Assembly (NCBI RefSeq): GCF_040549465.1
Contig: NZ_JBEPTL010000013.1
Span: forward strand, 42,796-106,795
Origin: Lacisediminihabitans sp040549465
GTDB lineage: Bacteria; Actinomycetota; Actinomycetes; Actinomycetales; Microbacteriaceae
Length of the DNA stretch: 64,000 nucleotides
Reading direction: 5' to 3'
The translations under genes were made by a program, and so were the position numbers. The notes under the pieces were generated by a model that was given only the letters and a program-made list of their open reading frames with translations, ran no database searches and was not told the DNA's origin. Shown one piece after another: positions 33,367 to 42,163 of the stretch. How positions within the stretch are numbered: the stretch's first letter is position 1; each line of letters starts with the position of its first letter.

Positions 33367-35442
33367 TCAGTGAGCGGGGAGCGCGCTGGTGATGGCCTTG
33401 CCGATGAGGTTTGCGAGGGTGAGCGTCCAGGTCACGGTGAGGTGATCCTGATCGCGGTAGACGTTCGCCCCACCGACCACGCTGAAGCAGTCCGTCGTGT
33501 CGCAGTACTTGTCGGTGAAGTCGAGGAGCGTGGCTCCGCTGTCCTTAGCCGCGACCCCGATCGGGTCCGTCTTCGACAGCACGTCCGCGCGCTTCTCTGT
33601 ACAGTCCTTCGGCGAGCTGAGTCGAAGGCACTTGTTCGGATCGGTGAGAAAGTCCGGATTATCGACGAGCGCCACGATGGGTGCGCCCTTCGCCTGGGTC
33701 CACGCCTTCGAGAATCCGGCGGCAATCTCCGCGGTCTTTTCTGCGCTCGTGGTCGCTGTCGTCACGTAGGGGGTGGCGTGCAAGGCCGTCACGAAGATCG
33801 CGCCATAGGCCGGCTGTTTACCAAGTTCAGCCTTGAGATTGACCAGCCACTGCTGGCAGGAGTCGGTGAAGGCAACGCTCGGGCCACCGATCGGGGTGGT
33901 GTTCCACGGGCACGCTCCCTTGAGATAGGTGGTGAGCGACCAGCCGTTCTTCGCGGCGAGCTTCTTCATCGTCTCGATGTACTGGTACGCGTGGCTGTCG
34001 CCGATGAGCGCGACCTTCGGAGCGTTCGGCGACGTTGACCCGAAGTGGCAGGCCTTCACGGCCGACTCGTTGAGCTGCACGAAGCAGTCGTTGTTGCCTG
34101 GCTTGTCCGCGTTGCCGAAGCCGGCGTCGGGGATGACCTTGCCGGCGAGCTTCGGATTGCTGCAGTCTGCGGTCTGTTCTGCCCCGAAACACTCCGGCGG
34201 ATTCGCGCTGATCTTCTGCAGTTCCGCTGCGGCCGCCTGGTACTTGGGATTGTTGATCGCGAAGGCGCCGGCCACGAACAGGGTCGAGACCAGCATCAGC
34301 GCGATCATGAAGCCGTAGGTGAATCGTGGCTTCCGTGTGGTGAAGAACTTCCAGGTTCGCGCCGGGTCTTCGATATAGCGCTTGGTCAGCCAGCCAAGCA
34401 CGAAGGAGGCCAGCAGCAGCGCGATGCGGTTGATGCCGTCGAGCCCCCAACCCGGAATGTATGGCGCGATGATGATGAGCGGCCAGTGCCAGAGGTAGAC
34501 CGAGTACGAGATGTCGCCGATGAACCGCTGAGGGCGGCCGCCGAGCACGCTGCCGATGTCCCACCAGTGCTCCGCACGCGATGAAACGAGGATGGCGGCC
34601 GCCCCGAGCACGGGCACGAGGGCCGCGTATCCGGGGAACTGGGTGTTCGGGCCAAACTTGTATGCCGAAACGAGAATGGCTACGAGACCGGCATAGCCGA
34701 TGATGTTCGGCCACCATGCGCCGCGGGGGCGGAACCTGGGCAGCAGGGCGAGAATGGCCCCCGCGCCGAACTCCCAGACCCTGGTGAAGGTGACGAAGAA
34801 GGCCTCCGCCGGGTTGTTGTGCGTGTAGAGCACCGAGGCGACGAGTGAGATCAGGCTGACCAGGACCACGAGGACAACCATCGCGAGCCATCGGCGCCGC
34901 CCGAAGAACCTGACGCCGAGCCAGGTCGCCGCGAGCAGCAGCAGCGGCCAGAAGATGTAGAACTGCTCCTCGAGCGAGAGCGACCAGTAGTGCTGCACGG
35001 CCGTAGCGTCGTGCGAGGCCAGATAGTTGACCGAGCTGGCGGCGAGGGACCAGTTCTCGAAATAGAAGGTGCTCGCCAATATCTCGCGCAGCGAGTCGAC
35101 GAGGCTCGACAGCGGCAGGATGAAGAAGGTCGCCAGTGTGGAGAAGATGAGCACGGTGATGGATGCTGGCAGCAGGCGTCGCACCCGCTTGCCCCAGAAG
35201 CTCGGCAGCGCAATCCGCCCCGTGCGCTCGATCTCGCGCGCGAGCTGGCCGGTGATCAGGAACCCGGAGATCACGAAGAAGATGTCGACGCCGATGTACC
35301 CGCCGGAGAGCCGGCCTGGCCAGAAGTGGTAGAGCACCACGAGGATGACCGCGATCGCCCGCAGGCCCTGCACATGGGGCAGAAAGTGAGTCGGCTTGGT
35401 CTGTGCGGTTCGCTCGCGGTGGCGGCTGCGGGTTTCAGACAT
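33367..35442 (-). CDS. OafA/YrhL-type acyltransferase with a C-terminal SGNH domain
   Basis: 691-residue membrane O-acyltransferase, likely modifying cell-wall polymer or exopolysaccharide. The N-terminal Acyl_transf_3 part has about ten membrane segments, starting LPHVQGLRAIAVILVVLYHFWPGRLSGGYIGVDIFFVISGFLITGQL with the conserved catalytic-type His. The external SGNH domain, from about residue 440, has VALIGDSHAYQYI (GDS) and RDQDHLTVTWT (D-x-x-H), so its catalytic residues are intact. Single gene with its own promoter in the gap before clpB's 3' end is not obvious; co-transcription with clpB is possible. Confidence 0.9.
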   Translation of the reverse strand: MSETRSRHRERTAQTKPTHFLPHVQGLRAIAVILVVLYHFWPGRLSGGYIGVDIFFVISGFLITGQLAREIERTGRIALPSFWGKRVRRLLPASITVLIFSTLATFFILPLSSLVDSLREILASTFYFENWSLAASSVNYLASHDATAVQHYWSLSLEEQFYIFWPLLLLAATWLGVRFFGRRRWLAMVVLVVLVSLISLVASVLYTHNNPAEAFFVTFTRVWEFGAGAILALLPRFRPRGAWWPNIIGYAGLVAILVSAYKFGPNTQFPGYAALVPVLGAAAILVSSRAEHWWDIGSVLGGRPQRFIGDISYSVYLWHWPLIIIAPYIPGWGLDGINRIALLLASFVLGWLTKRYIEDPARTWKFFTTRKPRFTYGFMIALMLVSTLFVAGAFAINNPKYQAAAAELQKISANPPECFGAEQTADCSNPKLAGKVIPDAGFGNADKPGNNDCFVQLNESAVKACHFGSTSPNAPKVALIGDSHAYQYIETMKKLAAKNGWSLTTYLKGACPWNTTPIGGPSVAFTDSCQQWLVNLKAELGKQPAYGAIFVTALHATPYVTTATTSAEKTAEIAAGFSKAWTQAKGAPIVALVDNPDFLTDPNKCLRLSSPKDCTEKRADVLSKTDPIGVAAKDSGATLLDFTDKYCDTTDCFSVVGGANVYRDQDHLTVTWTLTLANLIGKAITSALPAH

Positions 35443-35530
35443 CGCGGATCAGGCTATCATCCCCGTGTCGATCGGGAGCCGCGCCCACGCGACAGCCCGC
35501 GCATCGATCCCGACCACGCGCGCGCGGCCG

Positions 35531-37684
35531 CTACAGCTCGCCTTTACGGATGCTCAGCGTGTCGTTGTCGGAGTCGAGGTCCACCATCACAGTGTCCCCG
35601 TCGCGGATGTCGCCGCTGAGCAACGCGGTCGCCAGCCTGTCGTCGATCTCGTGCTGCATGAGGCGCCGGAGTGGGCGGGCACCGTAGCTCGGGTCGTAAC
35701 CGCGCTCGGCCAGCCATGAACGGGCATCCGGGGTCACGGCCAGGTCGAGGCGACGGTCCTGCAGTCGCCGCGACAGCCTGTCAATGTACAGTTCGACGAT
35801 TTGGGCGAGATTGTCTTTCGACAGCGCGGTGAAGATGACGATGTCGTCGAGACGATTGAGGAATTCCGGCTTGAAAGCCTGGCGCACCATCAGGTTGACG
35901 GCCTCCTCTTTGGCGTCCTGGCTGAGGGTCTGGTCGACCAGGTACTGGCTTCCGAGATTGGAGGTCAGGATCAGGATGACGTTGCGGAAGTCGACGGTGC
36001 GACCCTGCCCATCCGTCAGTCGGCCGTCGTCGAGTACCTGCAGCAGCACGTCGAAGACATCGCTGTGCGCCTTTTCCACCTCGTCGAGCAGGATCACGGA
36101 GTAGGGACGCCGCCGCACCGCCTCGGTCAGCTGGCCTCCCTGCTCGTAGCCGATGTAACCGGGAGGGGCACCGAGCAGCCGCGCGATGGAGTGGCGTTCG
36201 CCATACTCGCTCATGTCGATGCGGATCATGGCCTTGTCGTCATCGAAGAGAAACTCGGCGAGCGCCTTCGCCAGTTCGGTCTTGCCGACGCCGGTCGGAC
36301 CGAGAAACAGGAACGAGCCGGTGGGGCGGTCGGCATCGGCGATGCCCGCTCGCGAACGTCGAACGGCCTCGGCGACCGCCCTCACCGCCCTCTTCTGGCC
36401 GACGAGTCGCTTGCCGAGCTCCGCCTCCAGGTTCAGGAGCTTCTCTGTCTCTCCCTGCACGAGACGCCCCACCGGGATGCCGGTCCACATTGCCACGACC
36501 GCCGCGATGTCCTCATCCGTCACCTGCTCGTTCACCATGCGCGGGCCGGTGCTCTCCACCTGCTCAGCGGCGACGATGTCCTGCTCGATCTTTTTGATGA
36601 CCTCGTAGTCGAGCCGCGACGCGTCTTCGTAGCGGCCCTCCCGCATCGCCCTGTCGAGCTCGATCCTCGCGTCGTTGAGCTGCATCCTCAGGTCTCCGAC
36701 GCCCTGCAGCGACGCCTTCTCGGCGTTCCAGCGGGCGTTCAGCTCGTCGAGTTCGTGCTGCCGATCGGCCATCTCCTGCCTCAGCTTGTCGAGGCGGATC
36801 TTGGATGCCGCGTCCTTTTCCTTCTTGAGAGCGAGCTCCTCGAGCTTCATCCGGTCGATCGCGCGCTTCAGCTGGTCGATCTCCACCGGGGACGAGTCGA
36901 TCTCCATTTTGAGCCGTGACGCCGCCTCGTCGATGAGGTCGATCGCTTTATCGGGCAGCTGACGCCCCGAGATGTAGCGGTTGCTGAGGGAGGCTGCGGC
37001 CACCAGTGCGATGTCGGCGATGGCCACCTTGTGGTGGGCTTCGTAGCGTTCCTTAAGCCCACGGAGAATCGCGATGGTGTCTTCGACGCTCGGCTCGCCG
37101 ACATAAACCTGCTGGAAGCGGCGTTCGAGCGCGGCATCCTTCTCGATGTATTCGCGATACTCGTCGAGCGTCGTCGCGCCAATGAGTCGCAACTCGCCGC
37201 GGGCGAGCATCGGCTTCAGCATGTTGGATGCCGCGACCGACCCCTCGCCACCGCCCGCGCCCATGAGCGTGTGCAGCTCGTCGACGAAGGTGATGATCTC
37301 GCCTTCGGCGTCGTTGATCTCTTTGAGCACGGCCTTGAGTCGCTCCTCGAACTCTCCGCGGTACTTCGCGCCGGCGACCAGGGCCGCCAGGTCGAGGGAG
37401 ACCAGTCGCTTGCCTTTGAGCGAGTCGGCGACATCCCCGGCGACGATGCGCTGGGCGAGTCCCTCGACGACAGCGGTCTTGCCGACCCCCGGTTCGCCGA
37501 TGAGAACCGGGTTGTTTTTGGTGCGCCGGGTGAGCACCTGGCTGACCCGGCGGATCTCGGCGTCACGACCGATCACCGGGTCGAGCTTGCCCGTGCGGGC
37601 GATGGCCGTGAGATCGACGCCGTAGCTCTCGAGAGCGGTCTTCTGCTTCTCGTCGGAGCCGGGCGCACCCTGCATGTTGGCCAT
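35531..37684 (-). CDS. clpB: ClpB disaggregase lacking the N-terminal domain
   Basis: AAA+ chaperone that rescues aggregated proteins with DnaK. The 717 residues are about 140 shorter than usual because the N-domain is missing; the protein starts directly before NBD1 (ALESYGVDLTAIARTGKLDPVIGRDAEI). NBD1 Walker A is GEPGVGKT (63-70). The middle coiled-coil domain is present (QLKRAIDRMKLEELALKKEKDAASKIRLDKLRQEM). NBD2 has GPTGVGKT near residue 465 and ends with LMQHEIDDRLATALLSGDI. GGAAGGAA precedes ATG 37684. A HAIR-like site upstream puts it under HspR. Confidence 0.95.
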   Translation of the reverse strand: MANMQGAPGSDEKQKTALESYGVDLTAIARTGKLDPVIGRDAEIRRVSQVLTRRTKNNPVLIGEPGVGKTAVVEGLAQRIVAGDVADSLKGKRLVSLDLAALVAGAKYRGEFEERLKAVLKEINDAEGEIITFVDELHTLMGAGGGEGSVAASNMLKPMLARGELRLIGATTLDEYREYIEKDAALERRFQQVYVGEPSVEDTIAILRGLKERYEAHHKVAIADIALVAAASLSNRYISGRQLPDKAIDLIDEAASRLKMEIDSSPVEIDQLKRAIDRMKLEELALKKEKDAASKIRLDKLRQEMADRQHELDELNARWNAEKASLQGVGDLRMQLNDARIELDRAMREGRYEDASRLDYEVIKKIEQDIVAAEQVESTGPRMVNEQVTDEDIAAVVAMWTGIPVGRLVQGETEKLLNLEAELGKRLVGQKRAVRAVAEAVRRSRAGIADADRPTGSFLFLGPTGVGKTELAKALAEFLFDDDKAMIRIDMSEYGERHSIARLLGAPPGYIGYEQGGQLTEAVRRRPYSVILLDEVEKAHSDVFDVLLQVLDDGRLTDGQGRTVDFRNVILILTSNLGSQYLVDQTLSQDAKEEAVNLMVRQAFKPEFLNRLDDIVIFTALSKDNLAQIVELYIDRLSRRLQDRRLDLAVTPDARSWLAERGYDPSYGARPLRRLMQHEIDDRLATALLSGDIRDGDTVMVDLDSDNDTLSIRKGEL

Positions 37685-37704
37685 TGACGATTCCTTCCAC
37701 CCAA

Positions 37705-37725
37705 CTTGAGTCGTACTGGCTCAAT
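37705..37725. promoter_or_regulatory. HAIR-like HspR site at clpB
   Basis: CTTGAGT-N7-GCTCAAT matches the HspR-box consensus CTTGAGT-N7-ACTCAAG at 12 of 14 positions. It ends 21 bases before the clpB ATG, just downstream of a TAAAAT -10-like hexamer read on the minus strand, a typical repressor position. Confidence 0.8.
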
Positions 37726-37878
37726 TTTACGCGACTGCGGCCCTCGGTGACTAGCGCGATTGCTCGCCCGCGGCTGTGGGTTCTCGTTTTACCTGTCAGA
37801 ATCTCTCGATGAGAACCGCCAGAACAGCGAAGTGGTGCTCGCGATCGCAGTTGCCCGGAGGTTGCAATAGTGTGGCGG

Positions 37879-37888
37879 TAACGGTTCA
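37879..37888. promoter_or_regulatory. Candidate LacI-type site before the second lacI gene
   Basis: TAACGGTTCA lies 29 bases before the GTG start of the LacI gene. The 9-mer AACGGTTCA recurs at 43670-43678 before the ADP-ribosylglycohydrolase gene, so both may be bound by the same repressor. Confidence 0.5.
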
Positions 37889-37916
37889 TCGGTCAACGAA
37901 GGATGAGTGATCGCAA

Positions 37917-38915
37917 GTGGCGGGTGGCGCGACGATCCGCGATGTCGCCCAGCTTGCGGAGGTCTCACTCGGGTCGATTTCGAACTATTTGACTGATAAG
38001 AAGCCCGTCTCTCCCAAGGCGCGCGGTCGCATTGAGTCGGCAATTGCCGAACTGGGCTACATACCGAACGCCGCCGCACGAATTATGCGGGGCGCGCGCA
38101 GCCACGCCATCGCCTTCATGATTCCGGATGCGGGAAACCCCTTTCTCACTGAGGTCGCGCGCGGTATCGAAGACGTTGCCATCAGATCGGGCTATGTTGT
38201 CGTGTCGTGCAACACTGACGGTGATCGCAGCCGTGAGGACCACTACGCGCAGGCACTTTCGGAGATGCGGGTGGTCGGCGCCGTCGTGATGGCCATGAGT
38301 ACGTCGGAAAGTCATCTTCGCAAGCTGGAGGCGAGCGGCGCAGTCGTTGTCATTGCGGGGTCGGGTCATCGTAACTCGGGATTTCCGACTGTCGAGGTCG
38401 ACAACGTCCACGGCGGGTATGTCGCGATGAAGCATCTGCTGGAGCGCGGCCACCGCAAGATTGTCTTCTTCGGCGGACCGGGCGCAGAACCGCAGATCGA
38501 CGACCGATACGCCGGATGCCAGCAGGCTATCGTCGAGGCTGGGCTCGATCCCAGAAACCTTACCCGTCTCGATGCGCACGGCAACTCGACAGCCGCTCGT
38601 GTCACGGGCGCCGAGAGAGTCGCCGACATCATTCCCGAAGTCACTGCCGCGGTCTGCGCAAATGACTTGCTCGCCCTAGCGCTTGAGGCGACGCTCATTC
38701 GTCGTGGTGTCTCGATCCCGGAGCAGTTCGCGATCGTCGGCTACGACGACATCGATACGGCCGAGCTGGCGCCTATCCCGCTCACGACAGTGCGCCAGCC
38801 GCAATACGACCTCGGCCGGGTGGCTGCGCAGCTGGTGCTCGACCTCGCCGACGGCAATGAGGCCGCCGTGATCGAATCATTCGTGCCCGAACTCGTCGTG
38901 CGCTCGACCACTTAG
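37917..38915 (+). CDS. LacI family regulator of the second ABC locus
   Basis: 332 residues from GTG 37917. HTH: ATIRDVAQLAEVSLGSISNYLTDKKPVSPKARGRIESAIAELGYIPNAAAR. Core: GRSHAIAFMIPDAGNPFLTEV-type start, VDNVHGGYVAMKHLLERGHRKIVFFGG, and IVGYDDIDTAELAPIPLTTVRQP. It converges on the ABC operon with 16 bases between stops, so it must act in trans on the operon promoter more than 4 kb away, near 43.67 kb. The shared AACGGTTCA motif supports this. The inducer is unknown. Confidence 0.9.
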   Translation: MAGGATIRDVAQLAEVSLGSISNYLTDKKPVSPKARGRIESAIAELGYIPNAAARIMRGARSHAIAFMIPDAGNPFLTEVARGIEDVAIRSGYVVVSCNTDGDRSREDHYAQALSEMRVVGAVVMAMSTSESHLRKLEASGAVVVIAGSGHRNSGFPTVEVDNVHGGYVAMKHLLERGHRKIVFFGGPGAEPQIDDRYAGCQQAIVEAGLDPRNLTRLDAHGNSTAARVTGAERVADIIPEVTAAVCANDLLALALEATLIRRGVSIPEQFAIVGYDDIDTAELAPIPLTTVRQPQYDLGRVAAQLVLDLADGNEAAVIESFVPELVVRSTT

Positions 38916-38931
38916 CCGCGGCCAGCGACCA

Positions 38932-39729
38932 TTACTTTATAGCGCCGGCTGAGAGACCCTTCTCGAAGAACTTCTGGAGGGACAGGTAGGCGATCACAAT
39001 CGGCAGGCAGATGAGCACGAGCGCCGCGAAGATCTTGGGCTGGTCAGAACCGTATGTGCCGGTGAAATACAGGGGAATGGTCGTCACAGTTTGAAGCGAC
39101 TGATCCTGCAGGAACAGCAGCGGAAGAAAGAATTCGTTCCACGCCTGGAGGAAGGCCCAGACGACGAGCACCGCGGTTATCGGCTTGGCAAGCGGAAGCA
39201 CGATGCGCACGAGCGTCCCGAAGCTTGAGCAGCCATCGATGCGCGCGGCTTCGAGCACCTCATCGGGAATCGCGGCGAGGTAGTTGCGTGTGAGCAGCAG
39301 CGTGAACGGAATCACGGTTGCGGCGAGCGGCACGATCACCGCGAGATAGTTGTTGAACAACCCCAGCTTCTGGACGATCAGGAACAGCGGCACAACAAGG
39401 GCGATGGTCGGCAGCACCAGCCCCACCAGGATGGCGTTGAAGACCAGCTTCTTCCCGGCAAAGTTCATCTTGCCGAACGCGTAGGCCGACAGCATCGTGC
39501 AGACGTATACGAGCGCGATGACGCCGGCAGAGATGATCGCGCTGTTGAGCGCTGATTGGAGGATAGGAGTCTTGGTCAGGACTGCCTGATAGTTCTTAAT
39601 GAATCCTTCGCCCTGGAGGGACTCGGCCACAATCGCGACGAGCGGTAGCAGGAAGGGTAGGGCAAGAGCGGTCGCCGCGATCTGGGCGATGAGGCGGGTG
39701 CGTTTGTTGGGGCGTCCGAACATGGTCAA
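38932..39729 (-). CDS. Carbohydrate ABC transporter permease (MalG type), locus 2
   Basis: 265 residues, six membrane segments. EAA loop: IPDEVLEAARIDGCSSFGTLVRIVLPLAKPITAV. ATG 39729 overlaps the partner permease stop by four bases. It is the last gene of the minus-strand operon; no ATPase gene is present, so a shared MsiK-type ATPase is assumed. Confidence 0.92.
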   Translation of the reverse strand: MTMFGRPNKRTRLIAQIAATALALPFLLPLVAIVAESLQGEGFIKNYQAVLTKTPILQSALNSAIISAGVIALVYVCTMLSAYAFGKMNFAGKKLVFNAILVGLVLPTIALVVPLFLIVQKLGLFNNYLAVIVPLAATVIPFTLLLTRNYLAAIPDEVLEAARIDGCSSFGTLVRIVLPLAKPITAVLVVWAFLQAWNEFFLPLLFLQDQSLQTVTTIPLYFTGTYGSDQPKIFAALVLICLPIVIAYLSLQKFFEKGLSAGAIK

Positions 39730-40679
39730 TCCTCCCCGAAGCGGTAGGCGCGAATTTGAATGGCGGTGAGGGTGAGGGCGAGTATTAGCAGGATGATCGA
39801 CAGCGCCGCAGAATAGCCGGCGTGGTACTGCTCGATGACCTGTTTGTAGACGTAGGTCGTCAGGAACTCGGTGCTTCGACCGGGCCCACCACCCGTGGTC
39901 AGGTAGACGATGTCGAAGGTCTTGAGGGCACCGATGCAGCCGGTGAGAGCGAGCGTCGCTGTCGTTCCCCGCACCTGCGGAAGGAGAATGTATCGGACGA
40001 CCTTGAACGTTCCTGCTCCGTCAATGGCTGCGGCTTCGAACAGCGTCTGGTCGATTTGCGAAATCGCCGCCTGGTACAGAAGGAAGCTGAAGCCGGTCCA
40101 CTGCCAGATGTTGATTGCGGCGATTGAATACAGTGCGAAGTGCGGGTCGGCGAGCCACGCGGAGTTAGCGCTGCTGATGCCAAGTGCATGCAGAAGGCCG
40201 TTGAACTGGCCATCGGGAGCGAGGATGCCGCGGAACGCAGTTGCGACAGCTGCCGGTGCGAGCACCACCGGGAGAAACATGACCACCTTGTAGATCGGGC
40301 GCCCGAAGACCGCGTTGCTCCCGAGCAGGATCGCCATGATGAGCCCCAGAACCATCTGGATCACGATGGTCAGAATGCCGAAGACGAGGACGTGCCCCAG
40401 AGCTTGCCAGAGCACGGGGTCCTCTGCGGCGGCGATGTAATTATCAAAGCCGACCTGCCGCCCGGAGGCGTCGATGCCGTTCCAGTTCAGCGTCGAGACC
40501 CAGCCTGTGTAGCCGATTCCCACGTAGATGACCCCGACAACGAGGATGGCAGCCGGAAGGATGTAGAGCCACGGCGTGATCGCCCGCTGGCCTGGGGTCC
40601 TTCCGTTCGACCGTCGTGAGGCTGGCGGTTTCACGGACGCGCTCTGCACCGGTGGCTTGTTGATGACGGTGGTGGTCAT
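39726..40679 (-). CDS. Carbohydrate ABC transporter permease (MalF type), locus 2
   Basis: 317 residues with a Ser/Pro-rich cytoplasmic start and six membrane segments (ITPWLYILPAAILVVGVIYVGIGYTGW onward). EAA loop: IDQTLFEAAAIDGAGTFKVVRYILLPQVRGTTATL. It lies 67 bases after the binding-protein gene, and a hairpin lies in that gap. Its final helix region LSIILLILALTLTAIQIRAYRFGED is typical of the family. Confidence 0.92.
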   Translation of the reverse strand: MTTTVINKPPVQSASVKPPASRRSNGRTPGQRAITPWLYILPAAILVVGVIYVGIGYTGWVSTLNWNGIDASGRQVGFDNYIAAAEDPVLWQALGHVLVFGILTIVIQMVLGLIMAILLGSNAVFGRPIYKVVMFLPVVLAPAAVATAFRGILAPDGQFNGLLHALGISSANSAWLADPHFALYSIAAINIWQWTGFSFLLYQAAISQIDQTLFEAAAIDGAGTFKVVRYILLPQVRGTTATLALTGCIGALKTFDIVYLTTGGGPGRSTEFLTTYVYKQVIEQYHAGYSAALSIILLILALTLTAIQIRAYRFGED

Positions 40680-40685
40680 GGTGTC

Positions 40686-40719
40686 TGTCGGGCCCGATGA
40701 TGTGCCACCGAGCCCGACA
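40686..40719 (-). terminator. Intra-operon hairpin between binding-protein and permease genes
   Basis: TGTCGGGC (40686-40693) pairs with GCCCGACA (40712-40719), an 8-bp stem with an 18-base loop, no T-run. Position after the binding-protein gene suggests partial termination or mRNA protection, giving more binding protein than permease. Confidence 0.5.
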
Positions 40720-40746
40720 TCCCTTCCTGTTGGATATCGGTGACGC

Positions 40747-42087
40747 TTACTTGCCGAAGGCGGTGTCGATAGCTTTCTGGACGGAAGCGGATGCCGCCGC
40801 CGGCGTCATCTGCCCAGAGGCGACTGACGACAGCGCCTGGCTCAGCGCGGTCGCAACATCGGCGTTCGTGATCTGTCGGGAACCGATAAGGTTTCCGATC
40901 TGCTTGGCCTGCTCAGCGAGAGCCGGCTTCTGCACGGCCGGATCTGCAAGGCCAGTGTCGGGCACCGGTACCGATTTGAGCGCGGGCGTCTGCAATGATG
41001 TCGCCATCATCGTCTGTGCCGTCTTGCTGGAGGTGAGCCACTGCACGAGAGTGAAGGCGGCTGCCTGCTTCGTGCTCTTGGCAGAGATAGCCCACCCAAC
41101 GTCCGGTCCGCCGAAGAGACGCCCGGTTTCCTTGGCGCCACCGACAACATCGGGGAATGCTATCGGGACGAAGACGCTCGACTTGATCTGGTCACCGTAG
41201 GTCGCAGTGTTAGCAGCGAGGGTCGCGGTCGTCATGTGGTCGTCGTTCCAGGTTCCGAACGCGATCATCGCGGCCTGACCCTTGTTGAAGGCATCATTGG
41301 CATCCGGGTACTGTGTCGTTGCGAGCGCACCGGACTGAATGATTCCGTCGCTGAACAAGCTCTTCCAGATCGTGAACGCTTTGGTGAAGTCAGCGGAGTT
41401 GAACGAGGCCTTACCGTTGACCGCCTTATAGAAGGTGCCGGGCGTGATCTGATTGGCGATGGTCTGGTACACGTCGAGGTTGACCCAGTCATCCTTCGCA
41501 CCCTGTATAAAGCACTTGACCTGGATGGCTTCGATCTTGGCGCAGGCCGTTTGCCATTCTGCGAGGTTGGTGGGCGGCGTCGCTCCGGCTTTGTCGAAGA
41601 TGGTCTTGTTGTACCAAACCAGCCCCCCGCCTGTGATCATCCACGGGAGACCAACCTGCTTGCCACTGACGACGAGCTGGTCCGTTGCGTTCAGCTTCGA
41701 CTTCCAGTCGGCGCCGATGTTCTTGGCGGCGAGCGGGGCGAGGTCGGCCGTGAGCGGCGCGAACTGCGTCGTCATAGCGCCCACCTGCAAACCGAAGACA
41801 TCCGGACCCGAGCCCGAGGTGGCGGCTAGGCGTACGGCGTTCGGGTAGTCCGCGATCTGGATGAAGCGGTGCTTGACAGTGATGTTCGGGTGTTCCTTCT
41901 CGAACGCGGTGATCCACGCCTTATCCTGCGTGTTGTCCGGGTTCCACGACCACCAGTTGATGGTCTGCTTGGCGCTTGAGCTTGTCGTCGACGAGCCGGT
42001 CGAACAGGCGGTCATGCCGACAGCGGCAATCGCGATGACGGTGACGGCGGCGACCTTTGTCATCCACCCTTGTGCGGTGATTTTCAT
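40747..42087 (-). CDS. Sugar ABC transporter substrate-binding lipoprotein, locus 2
   Basis: 446 residues. Lipobox GMTAC, with Cys28 after a 16-residue hydrophobic core. Mature start TINWWSWNPDNTQDKAWITAFEKEHPNITVKHRFIQIADYPNAV, then LPWMITGGGLVWYNKTIFDKAGATPP and AAMIAFGTWNDDHM are family-1 SBP features. The many Trp and Tyr residues fit sugar stacking. It follows the ADP-ribosylglycohydrolase gene after 76 bases. Codons here are slightly less GC-extreme than in locus 1. The ligand is unknown. Confidence 0.92.
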   Translation of the reverse strand: MKITAQGWMTKVAAVTVIAIAAVGMTACSTGSSTTSSSAKQTINWWSWNPDNTQDKAWITAFEKEHPNITVKHRFIQIADYPNAVRLAATSGSGPDVFGLQVGAMTTQFAPLTADLAPLAAKNIGADWKSKLNATDQLVVSGKQVGLPWMITGGGLVWYNKTIFDKAGATPPTNLAEWQTACAKIEAIQVKCFIQGAKDDWVNLDVYQTIANQITPGTFYKAVNGKASFNSADFTKAFTIWKSLFSDGIIQSGALATTQYPDANDAFNKGQAAMIAFGTWNDDHMTTATLAANTATYGDQIKSSVFVPIAFPDVVGGAKETGRLFGGPDVGWAISAKSTKQAAAFTLVQWLTSSKTAQTMMATSLQTPALKSVPVPDTGLADPAVQKPALAEQAKQIGNLIGSRQITNADVATALSQALSSVASGQMTPAAASASVQKAIDTAFGK

Positions 42088-42163
42088 TGCTTTTCTCTCC
42101 AGTACTTCGGTGTAGGGAAGGTGGGTTTGTGTTCGGTTTGTCTTCTTGGGAGTCGCTTTCCGC

